In this document: one piece after another, positions 1 to 9,967 of the stretch
How positions within the stretch are numbered: position 1 is the first letter of the stretch
How the letters are laid out: every line of letters begins with the position of its first letter
NCBI GenBank assembly: GCA_001913845.2
Contig: MKGP02000026.1
Coordinates: 36,666-100,665, forward strand
Origin: Limnothrix sp. CACIAM 69d
GTDB lineage: Bacteria > Cyanobacteriota > Cyanobacteriia > CACIAM-69d
Length of the DNA stretch: 64,000 bases
Direction: 5' to 3'
The notes under the pieces: model-generated
Told to the model about the DNA's origin: nothing
The model's database searches: none
The model's input: the letters and a program-made list of their open reading frames with translations, nothing else
Position numbers and translations under genes: made by a program

Positions 1-659
1 AGCGTCTTGGATTACTTACCAAGCACCAATCATCACGAAGGCAAGAGGCTGAAGCCCCTTGTTTGCGATGACACCTGAAAGGAGTAGCTATGGCTTTTCA
101 GACATCTACTTAGGGATAACTCTTAGCAAGCTACCCAAACACTAAACATCAAACAATCAGCCTAGGACAGACCATACAGCCCTTACCTCGCTTAATAAGT
201 ACAGCAGACTGTAGGGTGAGCAATGCCCACCGACTAACAGCTTCGTATCATCTGCGATCTGACGTACCAATCGTTTGAGGTAAAGGCTGTAACTATGAAT
301 ATCTGCATCGGATTGAATATTTATAAGGAGTGCCACAGTATTAGAAATTTGAATTTGAGTTGCAAAATGTGCAAATCGCACCAAGTCTTCTTCAATGTTA
401 ACGGATGATCTGAATGGCTGCCGTAAATTTGTGATACTTGTAGTTAAAGTTTCGATAATGCATCATCACAAATTAATCCCCCGCCTTAGCTGCCGATCAG
501 TGGTGCGTTAAAGTTCTGAATTGATTTTGCTCAATTTTTCGCCAAAAATCAGCAGGGATGCGATTAGCGCACAATTTCGGCTGCATTCGGGTCAAGGTGC
601 GTTCGTTCGCCACAAAGATTCATCGGCGGCGATCGCCCGTTCTACTAGACCAATTTTGC
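1..659. other. Intergenic/accessory DNA without a convincing gene
   Basis: This stretch is AT-richer than most of the window. A 75-codon open frame on the minus strand (157-384) begins with TTG, has no clear ribosome binding site and resembles nothing I recognise, so I do not call it a gene. Near 41-63 there is a degenerate copy of the dispersed GGGGCTTAAGCCCC-type palindrome (here GAGGCTGAAGCCCC) that recurs around 31.4, 33.4 and 51.5 kb. Confidence 0.5.
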
Positions 660-2585
660 CTAGACCGATCGCGCTTGGCGATAGAACTGCACCCGATCGC
701 GGAGGGTATTGGCCGGGGTTTCTTGGCTCCAATGTTCCACCAAGGCATGGCCCAAGGCCCAGGCTTCCCGCTCCGGTGGCTGATCGTTGTCGGTCACCAG
801 CGGCCACAGGGACAGCCAATCTAAATTGTGCGATCGCGCTTCGCCGTCCAAGCGGGCTGTTGGTTGCAGTAGGCTAAACAGGTCGTAGGCCAGTTGCAAT
901 TTGCCAACCACCAAGGGCAATTGCTCGATCGGGATGCGCTCGGCCAGCAGATAGGCCAAGGTTGGAGAGCCGGTCATCACCCGCGAAATCAGTTGCAGAA
1001 CCGGGCTTTTGAGAAACAGGGCCAGCCCTTGGGCGGTGGACATTTGGAACACATATTGATCAATGATGCAAGCAGCGGCCGTGGCGCGGGCTTCCCGATC
1101 GCGCAGGAAGCGGGCCAAGCGAAGTTCCTGGGCTGGGCCGATCGCCTCTAATAGCACCAAGGAGAGGGTTTCCAGGCCCCAAGGCCCCCGCTCTCCCAAC
1201 ACCACGGGCAAGAATCGATCGCAATGGGCCCCCAGCAGCTCAGCGCGATATTGTACAGCTTCTCGAATCGACTGCTCCTTAGGGCGATCGCCTCCCAGCC
1301 AGTCGTAGGGCGGTTGCCATTCTCGCAGGGGCCGCAGGCGATCCACCTGGGAAATGACCCCAATCACCGGAGCCGTTACCCCAGCGGCCTGCAAATCTCG
1401 CAAACAGTCCAAATCCATCTGTAGCGCCGGATCCAGCGCTGGAGTCACCAGCAGGATCAAGTCTGCGGCCCGAGCGGCTGCCCGGGCCCGCTCTCCGGCC
1501 GTTGGGTTACCCGCCTGTTCATAGCCCGGTGAGTCCCACAGCCGCAACCGATCGCCCGTGGCGGCCACCCACTCATAGCTCACCACCCGATCGGTATTGG
1601 GCAACACATCCGTCTCCGCTAACTCCGCCGCAAACAGCCCATTCACCAGGCTGCTTTTGCCGGCCCCCGTCCGCCCCAACAACAACACATTCACTAGGGC
1701 GGTGGTGATCGCCTCTTCCGGTTCCGCTTGGGCAATCAAGGCTTGCAGGGATTGGGTTTGGGCCTGGGGAATGGGTGAGGCGATCGGGGCAAAATTTTCC
1801 GGCGGCAACCCAACCCCACCGTACAGGGCGATCGCCTGGCGCGCCAAATTCCGCAGAGCCGTTTCCCGCAACACTTGCCCCAAATTTGCCAACAGGGCGC
1901 GATCGGCCCGAGTGCTGGAGCCTTGGGTGATCGTTCGAGCCACCGCCGCCACCGGATTCAAAAACCACTGGGCCCACTGCCAAGCCCGAAACGCCTTGCG
2001 CATGGAAGGCTCCAGCTTTTGATACAGCGTATAGGTCTCATAGGCTTGGCCCACGGTCACCTGGCCCAAAACCGGCTCCAGTTGCTGCATCCAGCGATCC
2101 AAATCATCCACCGTCCCCCGCATTAACCGATAGGCTTGGGGCACATAAATACTGAGCAAGGGATAGCTAGACTCCGGGTAATAGGCCCGAGCCACCGCCG
2201 TTGTTAAGCTCAAACAGCGCTGCCAAAACTGATCCCAATCTTCCCAAGGGGCCGGGTCGTTTTGGGAAGTTTGCAACAACTCTGTCAAGGCCACTTCCGC
2301 CCGCGCCAACGCACCTTCATTCACCGGCACAGCAACCCGATCGCCCCGCTGTTCCCAGTCCGCCAGCCCCGCCGAGGCGATCGCCGCTTCCACTTGTCCC
2401 ACCATGGATTTTGTCCAGCGCACCAGCAACCAGCGCCAGCCCACGAGCACCAGCGTAAACAGCCCCCATATCCAACTCAAGCCCCAAGCGTGCAACTGGG
2501 AGCCGGCCGCCCACAGCACCACCCCCACTATCGTCACCAACGGCAGCGCCAACACCACCCACTGCCACCGCGCCAATCGCACCAT
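660..2585 (-). CDS. Membrane-anchored Era/HSR1-like GTP-binding protein
   Basis: Predicted membrane-associated GTPase of about 641 residues. Two hydrophobic segments lie near residues 9-29 and 33-55, followed by an acidic helical middle. A G domain starts near 300: P-loop GRTGAGKSS (about 304-312), G3-like DSPG near 350, and a G4-like SQVD. These identify a TRAFAC-class GTPase related to Era/HSR1 proteins, which cyanobacteria often carry with N-terminal membrane helices. The start is set at ATG 2585 because GGGAG lies 9 nt upstream; a TTG 9 nt earlier in frame would lie inside that spacing. It is transcribed away from the large kinase gene at 2896. Its cellular role is unknown; membrane remodelling or stress roles are only guesses. 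Confidence 0.8.
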   Translation of the reverse strand: MVRLARWQWVVLALPLVTIVGVVLWAAGSQLHAWGLSWIWGLFTLVLVGWRWLLVRWTKSMVGQVEAAIASAGLADWEQRGDRVAVPVNEGALARAEVALTELLQTSQNDPAPWEDWDQFWQRCLSLTTAVARAYYPESSYPLLSIYVPQAYRLMRGTVDDLDRWMQQLEPVLGQVTVGQAYETYTLYQKLEPSMRKAFRAWQWAQWFLNPVAAVARTITQGSSTRADRALLANLGQVLRETALRNLARQAIALYGGVGLPPENFAPIASPIPQAQTQSLQALIAQAEPEEAITTALVNVLLLGRTGAGKSSLVNGLFAAELAETDVLPNTDRVVSYEWVAATGDRLRLWDSPGYEQAGNPTAGERARAAARAADLILLVTPALDPALQMDLDCLRDLQAAGVTAPVIGVISQVDRLRPLREWQPPYDWLGGDRPKEQSIREAVQYRAELLGAHCDRFLPVVLGERGPWGLETLSLVLLEAIGPAQELRLARFLRDREARATAAACIIDQYVFQMSTAQGLALFLKSPVLQLISRVMTGSPTLAYLLAERIPIEQLPLVVGKLQLAYDLFSLLQPTARLDGEARSHNLDWLSLWPLVTDNDQPPEREAWALGHALVEHWSQETPANTLRDRVQFYRQARSV

Positions 2586-2655
2586 TGCCGCCAACTCCCA
2601 AGGCTACGGTTCCCATTCTAGAAACCACCAGGGGCGATCGCCCAAGCTTTTTTAA

Positions 2656-2745
2656 TTAGTGAGAACGGGCAGCAAAATAATGCTCAACAGCAACCATGCG
2701 CTCAAAAAAGGCGATCGGGCGATCGGTTCACCAGGTTACAAAATT
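2656..2745 (-). pseudogene. Degenerate 3' remnant of a Uma2-family gene
   Basis: Translating the minus strand gives PIAFFERMVAVEHYFAA before a TAA at 2656-2658. This matches the C-terminus PIAFPDQVIAVEQCFAA of the Uma2-like fragment at 8321-8563. Just upstream, in another frame, the PGEPIA stretch aligns with PGKTIAPIA of the same fragment, with a stop in place of Gln. The remnant therefore carries at least one frameshift and one nonsense change. It lies on the 5' side of the giant kinase gene, while the second remnant lies directly on its 3' side. Nothing here can be expressed as a functional nuclease. Confidence 0.6.
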
Positions 2746-2895
2746 AGGCGATCATCATTGTCCTCAGGGCAAATATTAAGATTGACACCTTACCAACAGA
2801 AATTGCTAAGCTAGATGTCTGAGTTAATTGACAACACAATCAATTTAAACTCTATCAGCGCTTCATCATCAACGCTTCATCACGGATTAATGTAG

Positions 2896-5800
2896 ATGTC
2901 TCCACTGAATGCTTCTTCAATCAATTTTTTTCCTGAAGTTCCTGGCTATAGAATTGTTGAACAAATTCACCGTGGGTCACGCACATCCGTTTATCGCGCC
3001 ATCCAGCACCATAGTCAGCGAATAGTAATTCTAAAAGCGCTGCATTCAAGCTATCCCACCTTTAGCGAATTAATTCAATTTCGAAATCAATACGCCATCA
3101 CTCAAAATCTTGATGTTCCAGGCATTGTGCAGCCTTTAGATTTGGAGCCGATCGGCAATAGCTATGCTCTGATCATGGAAGACTGTGGCAGCATTTCTCT
3201 TCAGAAATACTGTCAGCAACAACAACTCAGCTTAGGTGATGTGCTAACCATTGCCCTGCAACTGACCACTATTTTGCATAACCTGCATCAGCAGCGAGTC
3301 ATTCATAAAGATATTAAGCCAGCCAATATTCTAATTCATCCAGAATCTAAACAGGTCAAACTTATTGACTTTAGCATCGCCTCTTTACTACCTAAAGAGA
3401 CACAAGAAATCCAAAATCCCAACATCCTCGAAGGAACCCTTGCTTATCTTGCACCGGAGCAAACCGGACGCATGAACCGGGGCATCGACTACCGCGCCGA
3501 CTTCTACGCCTTGGGCGTGACGTTATATCAACTACTCAGTGGCCAGTTGCCATTTGAGTCAGAGGATCCAATGGAGCTGGTGCATTGTCATATTGCTAAA
3601 GTGCCCGCACCCGTTGAGCAAATCAATTCAGCCATTCCAGCCATTGTGGGGGCGATCGTTTCTAAATTGATTGCCAAAAATGCTGAAGATCGCTATCAAA
3701 GCGCCTTGGGACTAAAACATGATTTACAACAATGCTTGAACCAGTGGCAGGACACAGGCACGGTTGCTGATTTTGAATTGGGTCAACGGGATTTAAGCGA
3801 TCGCTTCCTCATTCTCGAGAAACTCTATGGCCGCGAAGCTGAGGTTCAGGCACTCCTGAAAGCTTTCGATCGGGTTGCTCAAGGCAGTTCAGAGCTGATG
3901 CTAGTGGCGGGATTTTCTGGAATTGGCAAGACCGCTGTTGTCAACGAAGTTCACAAGCCAATTACTCAGAAAAAAGGCTATTTCATTAAGGGAAAATTTG
4001 ATCAGTTCAATCGCAATATTCCCCTGCTGGCATTTGTGCAGGCCTTACGCGACTTGATGGGGCAGCTCCTGTCGGAGTCCGATGCGCAATTGGCCCAATG
4101 GAAGACCAATATCCTGGAAGCCGTGGGCAGCAACGGTCAAGTTCTGATCGATCTCATTCCTGAGCTGGAACAAGTCATTGGGCCGCAGCCACCCGCTCCA
4201 GAGCTTTCTGGCGAAGCCGCTCAAAATCGTTTTAACCGTCTATTGCAAAACTTCATTCAAGTTTTTGCCAAGTCAGATCATCCCCTTGTCATTTTTATCG
4301 ATGACTTGCAATGGGCTGATTCCACTTCTTTGAATGTGATGCAAAACTTGTTGACGGAAGCTCGCTCCCATGCACAATGTCTCCTGGTTTTGGGAGCCTA
4401 TCGAGATAATGAAGTCTTTCCTGGTCATCCCTTTTTAATTACAGTAAAAGCCTTAGAAAGTGCCCATGTTCCCCTTGCAACCCTCATTCTCGGCCCTTTG
4501 AGTGCGGAGAGCCTCAATCAGTTAATTGCTGATACTTTCCGGGCCACAAATAGCAAAGTGCAGCCCTTAACCCATCTGGTTATGCAAAAAACCCAGGGCA
4601 ACCCATTCTTTGCGACCCAATTCCTCAAAGCACTACACCAAGACAGTCTCATTACCTTCGATCGGGAGGCGGGTCACTGGCAATGTGACTTAGTGCAGGT
4701 ACAGGATGCGGCCCTAACTGATGACGTGGTGGAGTTCATGGCTTTGCAGTTACAAAAACTGCCCATGGCTACCCAGGAACAGCTTAAATTTGCAGCCTGT
4801 GTTGGGGCCAGATTCGACCTCAAAACCTTGGCGATTGTGTCAGAACAAAACGAAATTCAAGCGGCTTCAGCCCTATGGTCAGCGCTGCAAGAGGGGCTGA
4901 TTCTACCGGAGGGCAAAATTTATAAGTTCTATGCCGACCTTGATTCATCCCAGGTTGAACCATCCTGGGGCGAAGAGATTTCTGGGCAAATTCAATACCG
5001 CTTTTTCCATGACCGGGTGCAACAAGCTGCCTATTCACTGATTCCGGAAGATCAAAAACAGGTCACTCATCTGAAGATGGGGCAGTTACTCCAAAGCCGT
5101 TTGTCAGCAGCCGAGCGCGAGGAAAAACTGTTTGATATTGTCGGTCATCTGAATTTAGGTCATGGATTATTAAGTCAGCAAGCTGAACGGGAGTCATTGA
5201 TTCGACTGAATCTTGCTGCAATTGAAAAGGCTAAAAAGGCAACCGCCTACGGTGTAGCCCAAGACCTGGTAACGATCGGGCTGGAATTACTTTCAGAAGA
5301 GCCTTGGCAAAACCAGTATGAGTTGAGCTTAAAGCTCCATCAAATGGCGGCAGATGTGGCCTGTTTAAAGGCTGATTTTGAGGAGGCGATCGCCCAAGTT
5401 CAACAAGTTCTAGATCAGGCCCAGACGATCTTGGATAAAGTGCCTGTTTACATGGTGCAAGTCAGGGTTTTGACAGCTCAGGATCGGTTGGCAGAGACGC
5501 TCGCCATTGCGGCCCAAGCCATCACTCAATTAGGGATTGAGTTCCCCTCGAACATTACATCAAATATCAGCGCACAAGCTGTGCAAAGGGCAGAGATTGA
5601 ATTAGAAGGGAAAGTGATTGAGGATTTGATCGACTTGCCCATCATGGATGACCCAACAATCATTGCCGCCATGGAATTGTTGGGCATGATCATGCCAGCA
5701 GTCTTTCTTGCCAACCCCACATTGCTGCCCTTTGTTTGCGCAAAAATTGTGAGCTTATCACTGCAGTCTGGCAATGCACCTGTTTCGAGTGTTGGCTATG

Positions 5801-8319
5801 CTACCTACGGCTTGGTTTTAGCCACGGGGTTGGGTCAGGTCGATCGGGGTTATCGCCTGGGGAAAATGGCCTTAGCTTTAATCGATCGGCTCGATACAAA
5901 AGCATATAAGTGCCTGACCATTCTTTTCTTTGCTGCCTGCGTCCAGCATCAGAAAGAGTCAATGACTTCCATGGCTGATTTGCTCAAGCAGGGATATTTA
6001 GCCGGAGTGGAAGCGGGTGACTTTTTATATGTAGGCTATTGTTTAGCCCACTGTTTTTATGCTCATTTTTATTCTGGAAAAGAATTAACTGCTTTTCAAG
6101 TAGAAGTTAATCAATTTTGTTCTGCCGTTGCTTCACTCAAGCAAGATAGTGCTTTGGCATACTTGCAAATGACGCATGAATTCTTAGATCGCTTGCTCGT
6201 AACGCACCACCAACCCACTCTCTTAGTGGGAGACAGTTACGACGAGACAAAAGTTTTTCCACAGCATCTTCAAAATCAGCAATTGACAGATCTTGGGATT
6301 GCTTATACCTATAAACTGATTCTGGCCTATTTGTTTGGTGATTATGATCGTAGCTTTGAATATATTAATGAAGTTAAGAAATATCTAGACAATATCGTTG
6401 GAATGCTACATGTTCCCGCTGTCCATTTCTATGGAGGGTTAACCTATTTGGCAGTGACTGTTGGCAAGCCTGAAAAAGAACGATTAGAATTACTTGCTTT
6501 GGCGGAGCAGCACTACGCTAGTCTATCGACTTGGGCAGAAAATGCCCCAATGAATTACCAACATAAGCTGGATCTTGTATCAGCAGAAAGACACCGGTTT
6601 TGGGGCAATATTTTGGAGGCAATTGATGATTATGAGCGAGCCGTTGCGGGCGCTAAAGCTAACGGCTTCGTTCAAGAAGAAGCGTTAGCCAATGAACTAG
6701 CGGCTAAATTCTATCTCGATTGGGGTAAGGAAAAAATCGCCGCTACCTACATGCAAGAGGCTTACTACTGCTATGCCCGCTGGGGAGCAAAAGCCAAGGT
6801 TATTGATTTAGAGCAACGCTACGCCCAGCTACTGCAACCCATTTTGCAAGCGGCCAATCAACCCTTCGCCCTTTTAGAAACCCTGGCAACGATCACAAAT
6901 CCTGCTGATTCACCACGCGCCACCCCGCATGGAAGTTCTAGCGGCAGCATTAACCAAATGCTTGATTTTACTGCCCTGCTGCAAGTTTCTCAAAATCTGG
7001 TCAGCACGATCGCCCTGGATGAATTGCTGCAAACCCTAGCTCAGACGATGTTGAAAAACTCGGGAGCCAATCGATGTGCCTTGATCCTTTGGGAGGGCGA
7101 TCGATGGCAGGTGAGAGTGATAGCAAACCCAGAGCAGGTGACATTGCAATCGACTCCCTTAGACGATAACCCCGACATTCCGATTAAGCTGATTCAATAT
7201 GTCAAAAACAGGGTAGTGACGGTTGTGATCAATGATCTTGATACCGATTTACCCGTCATTGGTGATTACCTAAACTGCCATCAGCCCAAAAGCGCTTTGT
7301 GTTTGCCAATCCTTAATCAAGGAAATGTGCGGTCTATTTTATACCTGGAAAATCGATCAACCAGTGGCGTGTTTACCAGCGATCGGATCACTATTTTAAA
7401 ATTTCTTTGCAGCCAAGCCGCTATTTCCCTGGAAAATGCTCGGCTTTATCAACAAGCTCAAACCTATGCTCAACAGTTGGAACAGTCCCAATTGCAAATG
7501 GTGCAGAGCGAAAAAATGGCTTCTCTCGGAAACCTAGTGGCGGGGGTGGCCCATGAAGTTAACAACCCGATCGGCTTCCTCAATGGCAGCATTAACAATG
7601 GCAAGGATCACGTCAAAGACCTACTAGAACATTTGTCCCTGTATCAACAGCATTATCCCAATCCGGTTGTGCCAATTCAGGATCATGCTGAAGATATTGA
7701 CTTGGAATATATTTGCGAAGATCTACCTCAGTTGCTCAAGTCAATGCAAGGGGCAACCGATCGAATCAAATCGATTAGCACCAGCCTTCGCATTTTCTCT
7801 CGGGCCGATACGGAATATAAGGTGAGTGCAAATCTGCATGAGGGCATTGACAGCACGGTGCTGATTTTGAAATACCGACTCAAGGCAAATCCGTTTCGTC
7901 CAGCGATCGAGATCCAAACAAATTATGGAGACATCCCAGAAGTGGAGTGTTTTCCCGGGCAAATTAACCAGGTGTTCATGAATATCCTGGCCAATGCAAT
8001 CGATGTGTTTGATGAAATGGTGCAGGGTCGATCGTTTAAGGAATTAGAAGCGCATCCCCAAATCATCACGATCAGTACAACGGTTGTTGATGATCAAGTC
8101 CAAATTTCAGTTCGGGATAATGGCAAGGGCATCAGCGAAGAGGTGCAAGCCAAAATCTTTGACCATTTGTTCACCACGAAAGGGGTGGGTAAGGGCACGG
8201 GGTTAGGGTTAACGATCGCCCGCCAGATTATTGAAGAAAAACATGGCGGTAGTTTGACGGTTCAGTCAGAGTTGGGACAAGGGACTGAATTTTTGATTCA
8301 ACTGCCAATCAAGGGCTAG
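2896..8319 (+). CDS. Hybrid Ser/Thr kinase - AAA ATPase - GAF - histidine kinase
   Basis: A 1807-residue signalling protein of the Hstk type known from cyanobacteria. An N-terminal Ser/Thr kinase domain (about 18-280) has Lys in VILK, the catalytic HKDIKPAN loop (Asp139) and DFS in place of DFG (158-160). An AAA/predicted-ATPase module follows, with Walker A GFSGIGKT (339-346) and Walker B VIFIDD (465-470). A long alpha-helical TPR-like region reaches about residue 1340, then a GAF domain (about 1360-1515). A histidine kinase follows: H-box VAHEVNNP with His1553, an N-box near 1694 and the G1 motif DNGKG at 1741-1745. No receiver domain is present and no membrane segment is evident, so it is probably cytosolic. 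The ligand and partner regulator are unknown. ATG 2896 is the first good start. Confidence 0.93.
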   Translation: MSPLNASSINFFPEVPGYRIVEQIHRGSRTSVYRAIQHHSQRIVILKALHSSYPTFSELIQFRNQYAITQNLDVPGIVQPLDLEPIGNSYALIMEDCGSISLQKYCQQQQLSLGDVLTIALQLTTILHNLHQQRVIHKDIKPANILIHPESKQVKLIDFSIASLLPKETQEIQNPNILEGTLAYLAPEQTGRMNRGIDYRADFYALGVTLYQLLSGQLPFESEDPMELVHCHIAKVPAPVEQINSAIPAIVGAIVSKLIAKNAEDRYQSALGLKHDLQQCLNQWQDTGTVADFELGQRDLSDRFLILEKLYGREAEVQALLKAFDRVAQGSSELMLVAGFSGIGKTAVVNEVHKPITQKKGYFIKGKFDQFNRNIPLLAFVQALRDLMGQLLSESDAQLAQWKTNILEAVGSNGQVLIDLIPELEQVIGPQPPAPELSGEAAQNRFNRLLQNFIQVFAKSDHPLVIFIDDLQWADSTSLNVMQNLLTEARSHAQCLLVLGAYRDNEVFPGHPFLITVKALESAHVPLATLILGPLSAESLNQLIADTFRATNSKVQPLTHLVMQKTQGNPFFATQFLKALHQDSLITFDREAGHWQCDLVQVQDAALTDDVVEFMALQLQKLPMATQEQLKFAACVGARFDLKTLAIVSEQNEIQAASALWSALQEGLILPEGKIYKFYADLDSSQVEPSWGEEISGQIQYRFFHDRVQQAAYSLIPEDQKQVTHLKMGQLLQSRLSAAEREEKLFDIVGHLNLGHGLLSQQAERESLIRLNLAAIEKAKKATAYGVAQDLVTIGLELLSEEPWQNQYELSLKLHQMAADVACLKADFEEAIAQVQQVLDQAQTILDKVPVYMVQVRVLTAQDRLAETLAIAAQAITQLGIEFPSNITSNISAQAVQRAEIELEGKVIEDLIDLPIMDDPTIIAAMELLGMIMPAVFLANPTLLPFVCAKIVSLSLQSGNAPVSSVGYATYGLVLATGLGQVDRGYRLGKMALALIDRLDTKAYKCLTILFFAACVQHQKESMTSMADLLKQGYLAGVEAGDFLYVGYCLAHCFYAHFYSGKELTAFQVEVNQFCSAVASLKQDSALAYLQMTHEFLDRLLVTHHQPTLLVGDSYDETKVFPQHLQNQQLTDLGIAYTYKLILAYLFGDYDRSFEYINEVKKYLDNIVGMLHVPAVHFYGGLTYLAVTVGKPEKERLELLALAEQHYASLSTWAENAPMNYQHKLDLVSAERHRFWGNILEAIDDYERAVAGAKANGFVQEEALANELAAKFYLDWGKEKIAATYMQEAYYCYARWGAKAKVIDLEQRYAQLLQPILQAANQPFALLETLATITNPADSPRATPHGSSSGSINQMLDFTALLQVSQNLVSTIALDELLQTLAQTMLKNSGANRCALILWEGDRWQVRVIANPEQVTLQSTPLDDNPDIPIKLIQYVKNRVVTVVINDLDTDLPVIGDYLNCHQPKSALCLPILNQGNVRSILYLENRSTSGVFTSDRITILKFLCSQAAISLENARLYQQAQTYAQQLEQSQLQMVQSEKMASLGNLVAGVAHEVNNPIGFLNGSINNGKDHVKDLLEHLSLYQQHYPNPVVPIQDHAEDIDLEYICEDLPQLLKSMQGATDRIKSISTSLRIFSRADTEYKVSANLHEGIDSTVLILKYRLKANPFRPAIEIQTNYGDIPEVECFPGQINQVFMNILANAIDVFDEMVQGRSFKELEAHPQIITISTTVVDDQVQISVRDNGKGISEEVQAKIFDHLFTTKGVGKGTGLGLTIARQIIEEKHGGSLTVQSELGQGTEFLIQLPIKG

Positions 8320-8320
8320 A

Positions 8321-8563
8321 TCAGGCTGCAAAACATTGCTCAACGGCAATCACTTGATCGGGAAAGGCGATCGGGGCGATCGTTTTGCCAGGTTGCAGGA
8401 TCAGCTGATCGCCATAACCGTCTGCACTAGGCGATCGGTAAATTTCCAAGTGGCGCTGCTCCAAGTCCACTAACCAATAGTCCCCGATCGCCTCGCGGGC
8501 ATAGAGTGCGCCTTTGACCTGGCGATCGTAGCGAAACGTCTTGTTTGGTACTTCGATCAACAA
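8321..8563 (-). pseudogene. Truncated Uma2-family (DUF820) endonuclease fragment
   Basis: The frame encodes about 80 residues matching the C-terminal half of Uma2/DUF820 proteins: IEVPNKTFRYDRQVKGALY followed by YWLVDLEQRHLEIYRSP. Complete family members are about 190 residues and have an N-terminal half with further PD-(D/E)XK elements, which is missing here. The only start is a weak TTG, and the DNA upstream is unrelated, so the gene appears decapitated. Its TGA stop lies one base from the TAG of the convergent kinase gene. A second, more decayed copy of the same C-terminus sits at 2656-2745. Confidence 0.75.
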
Positions 8564-8649
8564 GTTTTATCGTTCCCACATTCAACATCAGAATGATGGA
8601 AAGTACTATCATTCATGATAATGTAGACAATCAATAATTATCCACGACC

Positions 8650-9777
8650 ATGTTTCAGTTCGGTATTGAGCATGAGGTCGCGTTGATTAATCCCGAAGGT
8701 CAACTGGCGGATTTCTCGCGAGCAAAATTTTCTGAACTAGCTCAAATTATTGAACGCCTGCCCTCATATGAAAATGATAGTAATCAGCTTCATATTGGAG
8801 ACGCTGGAATCCGACAGAAGCGATGGTATCTTGAAGGAATGGAGAGATTTTCCAATACAGGAAAATTGATCGACTTTGTTCCAAAGGGAATCGAAATTAG
8901 AACAACAATCCATTCTGACATTCCAAGTGTAATTTCTGAATTAAAAAAAAGCTTTCATTTATTGCGTAAAGTATCCTTGGAGTTGGGTTTTTCTCCAGTT
9001 TTGGTGACATTTAATCCGAATCTGACTATTTTTGATCCCGAGCCTCCTTTTAATGAATATGAAACAAAATGTCTAGAAGCATTTCCTGAAGAACAAACAG
9101 ATCATATTGCAATGCTCTCATATGGGCCAGATCTGAACCTGTCGTTAATAGGGATGTCGCCTGAGGAAATTATTGATACTGGTCAAAAACTGATTTACTA
9201 CAGTCCTTATATTATCCCCTTTAGCTATAGCTCTCCTTTTTTTAGTGGTTCTCTATGGGATGGTTTGTCAATTCGGACATTTATACGAACGGGATTAAGG
9301 TCAACGGTTAGGGTTTTTCTAGAGAAGCCTGAACAACAGATTCCTACTCAGCCAATTTTGACAAAAATGGCACGTTTGCCAGCAGAAGTAGGTCGCATTG
9401 AATTTAAGGCGTTTGATAGTTGCGATGATTTTACAACATATGCAAGTTTATTAGCCCTGCTAAAGGGAATTGTGTTAGATAAATCATTGCTAGGTCGATC
9501 GGCTTTGCCTGATGTATCACTCCACCAAATTTCTGCGAAATTTGGATTTGATAATACGGTTATTTTTGACAATGCCAGTCGGGTTTTGCAAGCAGCGCAA
9601 TCTGCGTTGCATGGTAATGGAGATCCGGATATAGAGCTTTTGACACCATTATTCACAAGCCTGGATCAGAGAAAAACACGATCACATGAGCTGATTGAGT
9701 CATTTCATAGGCTAGGCTCAATTGAGAAAGTCCTGCGAGATACTTACCAAGTATCGGGGCTAAACTCGATAACTTAG
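8650..9777 (+). CDS. GCS2-type glutamate-cysteine ligase family protein
   Basis: A 375-residue protein with the N-terminal GxEHE signature (FGIEHEVALINPEG) of the carboxylate-amine ligase / glutamate-cysteine ligase 2 superfamily, which joins an amino acid to a carboxylate at the cost of ATP. Further support comes from the WYLEGMERFS stretch, the GIEIRTTIHS strand and a later RIEFKAFDSCDD block. It is not obviously the standard cyanobacterial GshA, which starts differently, so the substrate is uncertain. Base use is clearly AT-richer than in the surrounding genes and HIP1 sites are rare, which suggests acquisition by transfer. ATG 8650 is chosen as the only early start that keeps the GxEHE motif. 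It seems monocistronic. Confidence 0.7.
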   Translation: MFQFGIEHEVALINPEGQLADFSRAKFSELAQIIERLPSYENDSNQLHIGDAGIRQKRWYLEGMERFSNTGKLIDFVPKGIEIRTTIHSDIPSVISELKKSFHLLRKVSLELGFSPVLVTFNPNLTIFDPEPPFNEYETKCLEAFPEEQTDHIAMLSYGPDLNLSLIGMSPEEIIDTGQKLIYYSPYIIPFSYSSPFFSGSLWDGLSIRTFIRTGLRSTVRVFLEKPEQQIPTQPILTKMARLPAEVGRIEFKAFDSCDDFTTYASLLALLKGIVLDKSLLGRSALPDVSLHQISAKFGFDNTVIFDNASRVLQAAQSALHGNGDPDIELLTPLFTSLDQRKTRSHELIESFHRLGSIEKVLRDTYQVSGLNSIT

Positions 9778-9967
9778 GAATGGTTGGCAACCATCGCTGA
9801 CTTAGAGAAGTGCAGCCTAGGAATGAAGAATAGCTAAGATGTTATGTAGCCACTCTGCGATATGTTTCTCCATACGATTGTTGAGGATTTCGTTGTTTCT
9901 CGACTTGACCTGAAATAATCCGTGAAACTGTCATGGAGCGCTAAGTTTTAAGCTGCTATTTTGACCT

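Noticed and set aside
157..384. 75-codon minus-strand frame as a gene
   Set aside because: TTG start, no ribosome binding site, no recognised family, and in an AT-rich repeat-bearing region.
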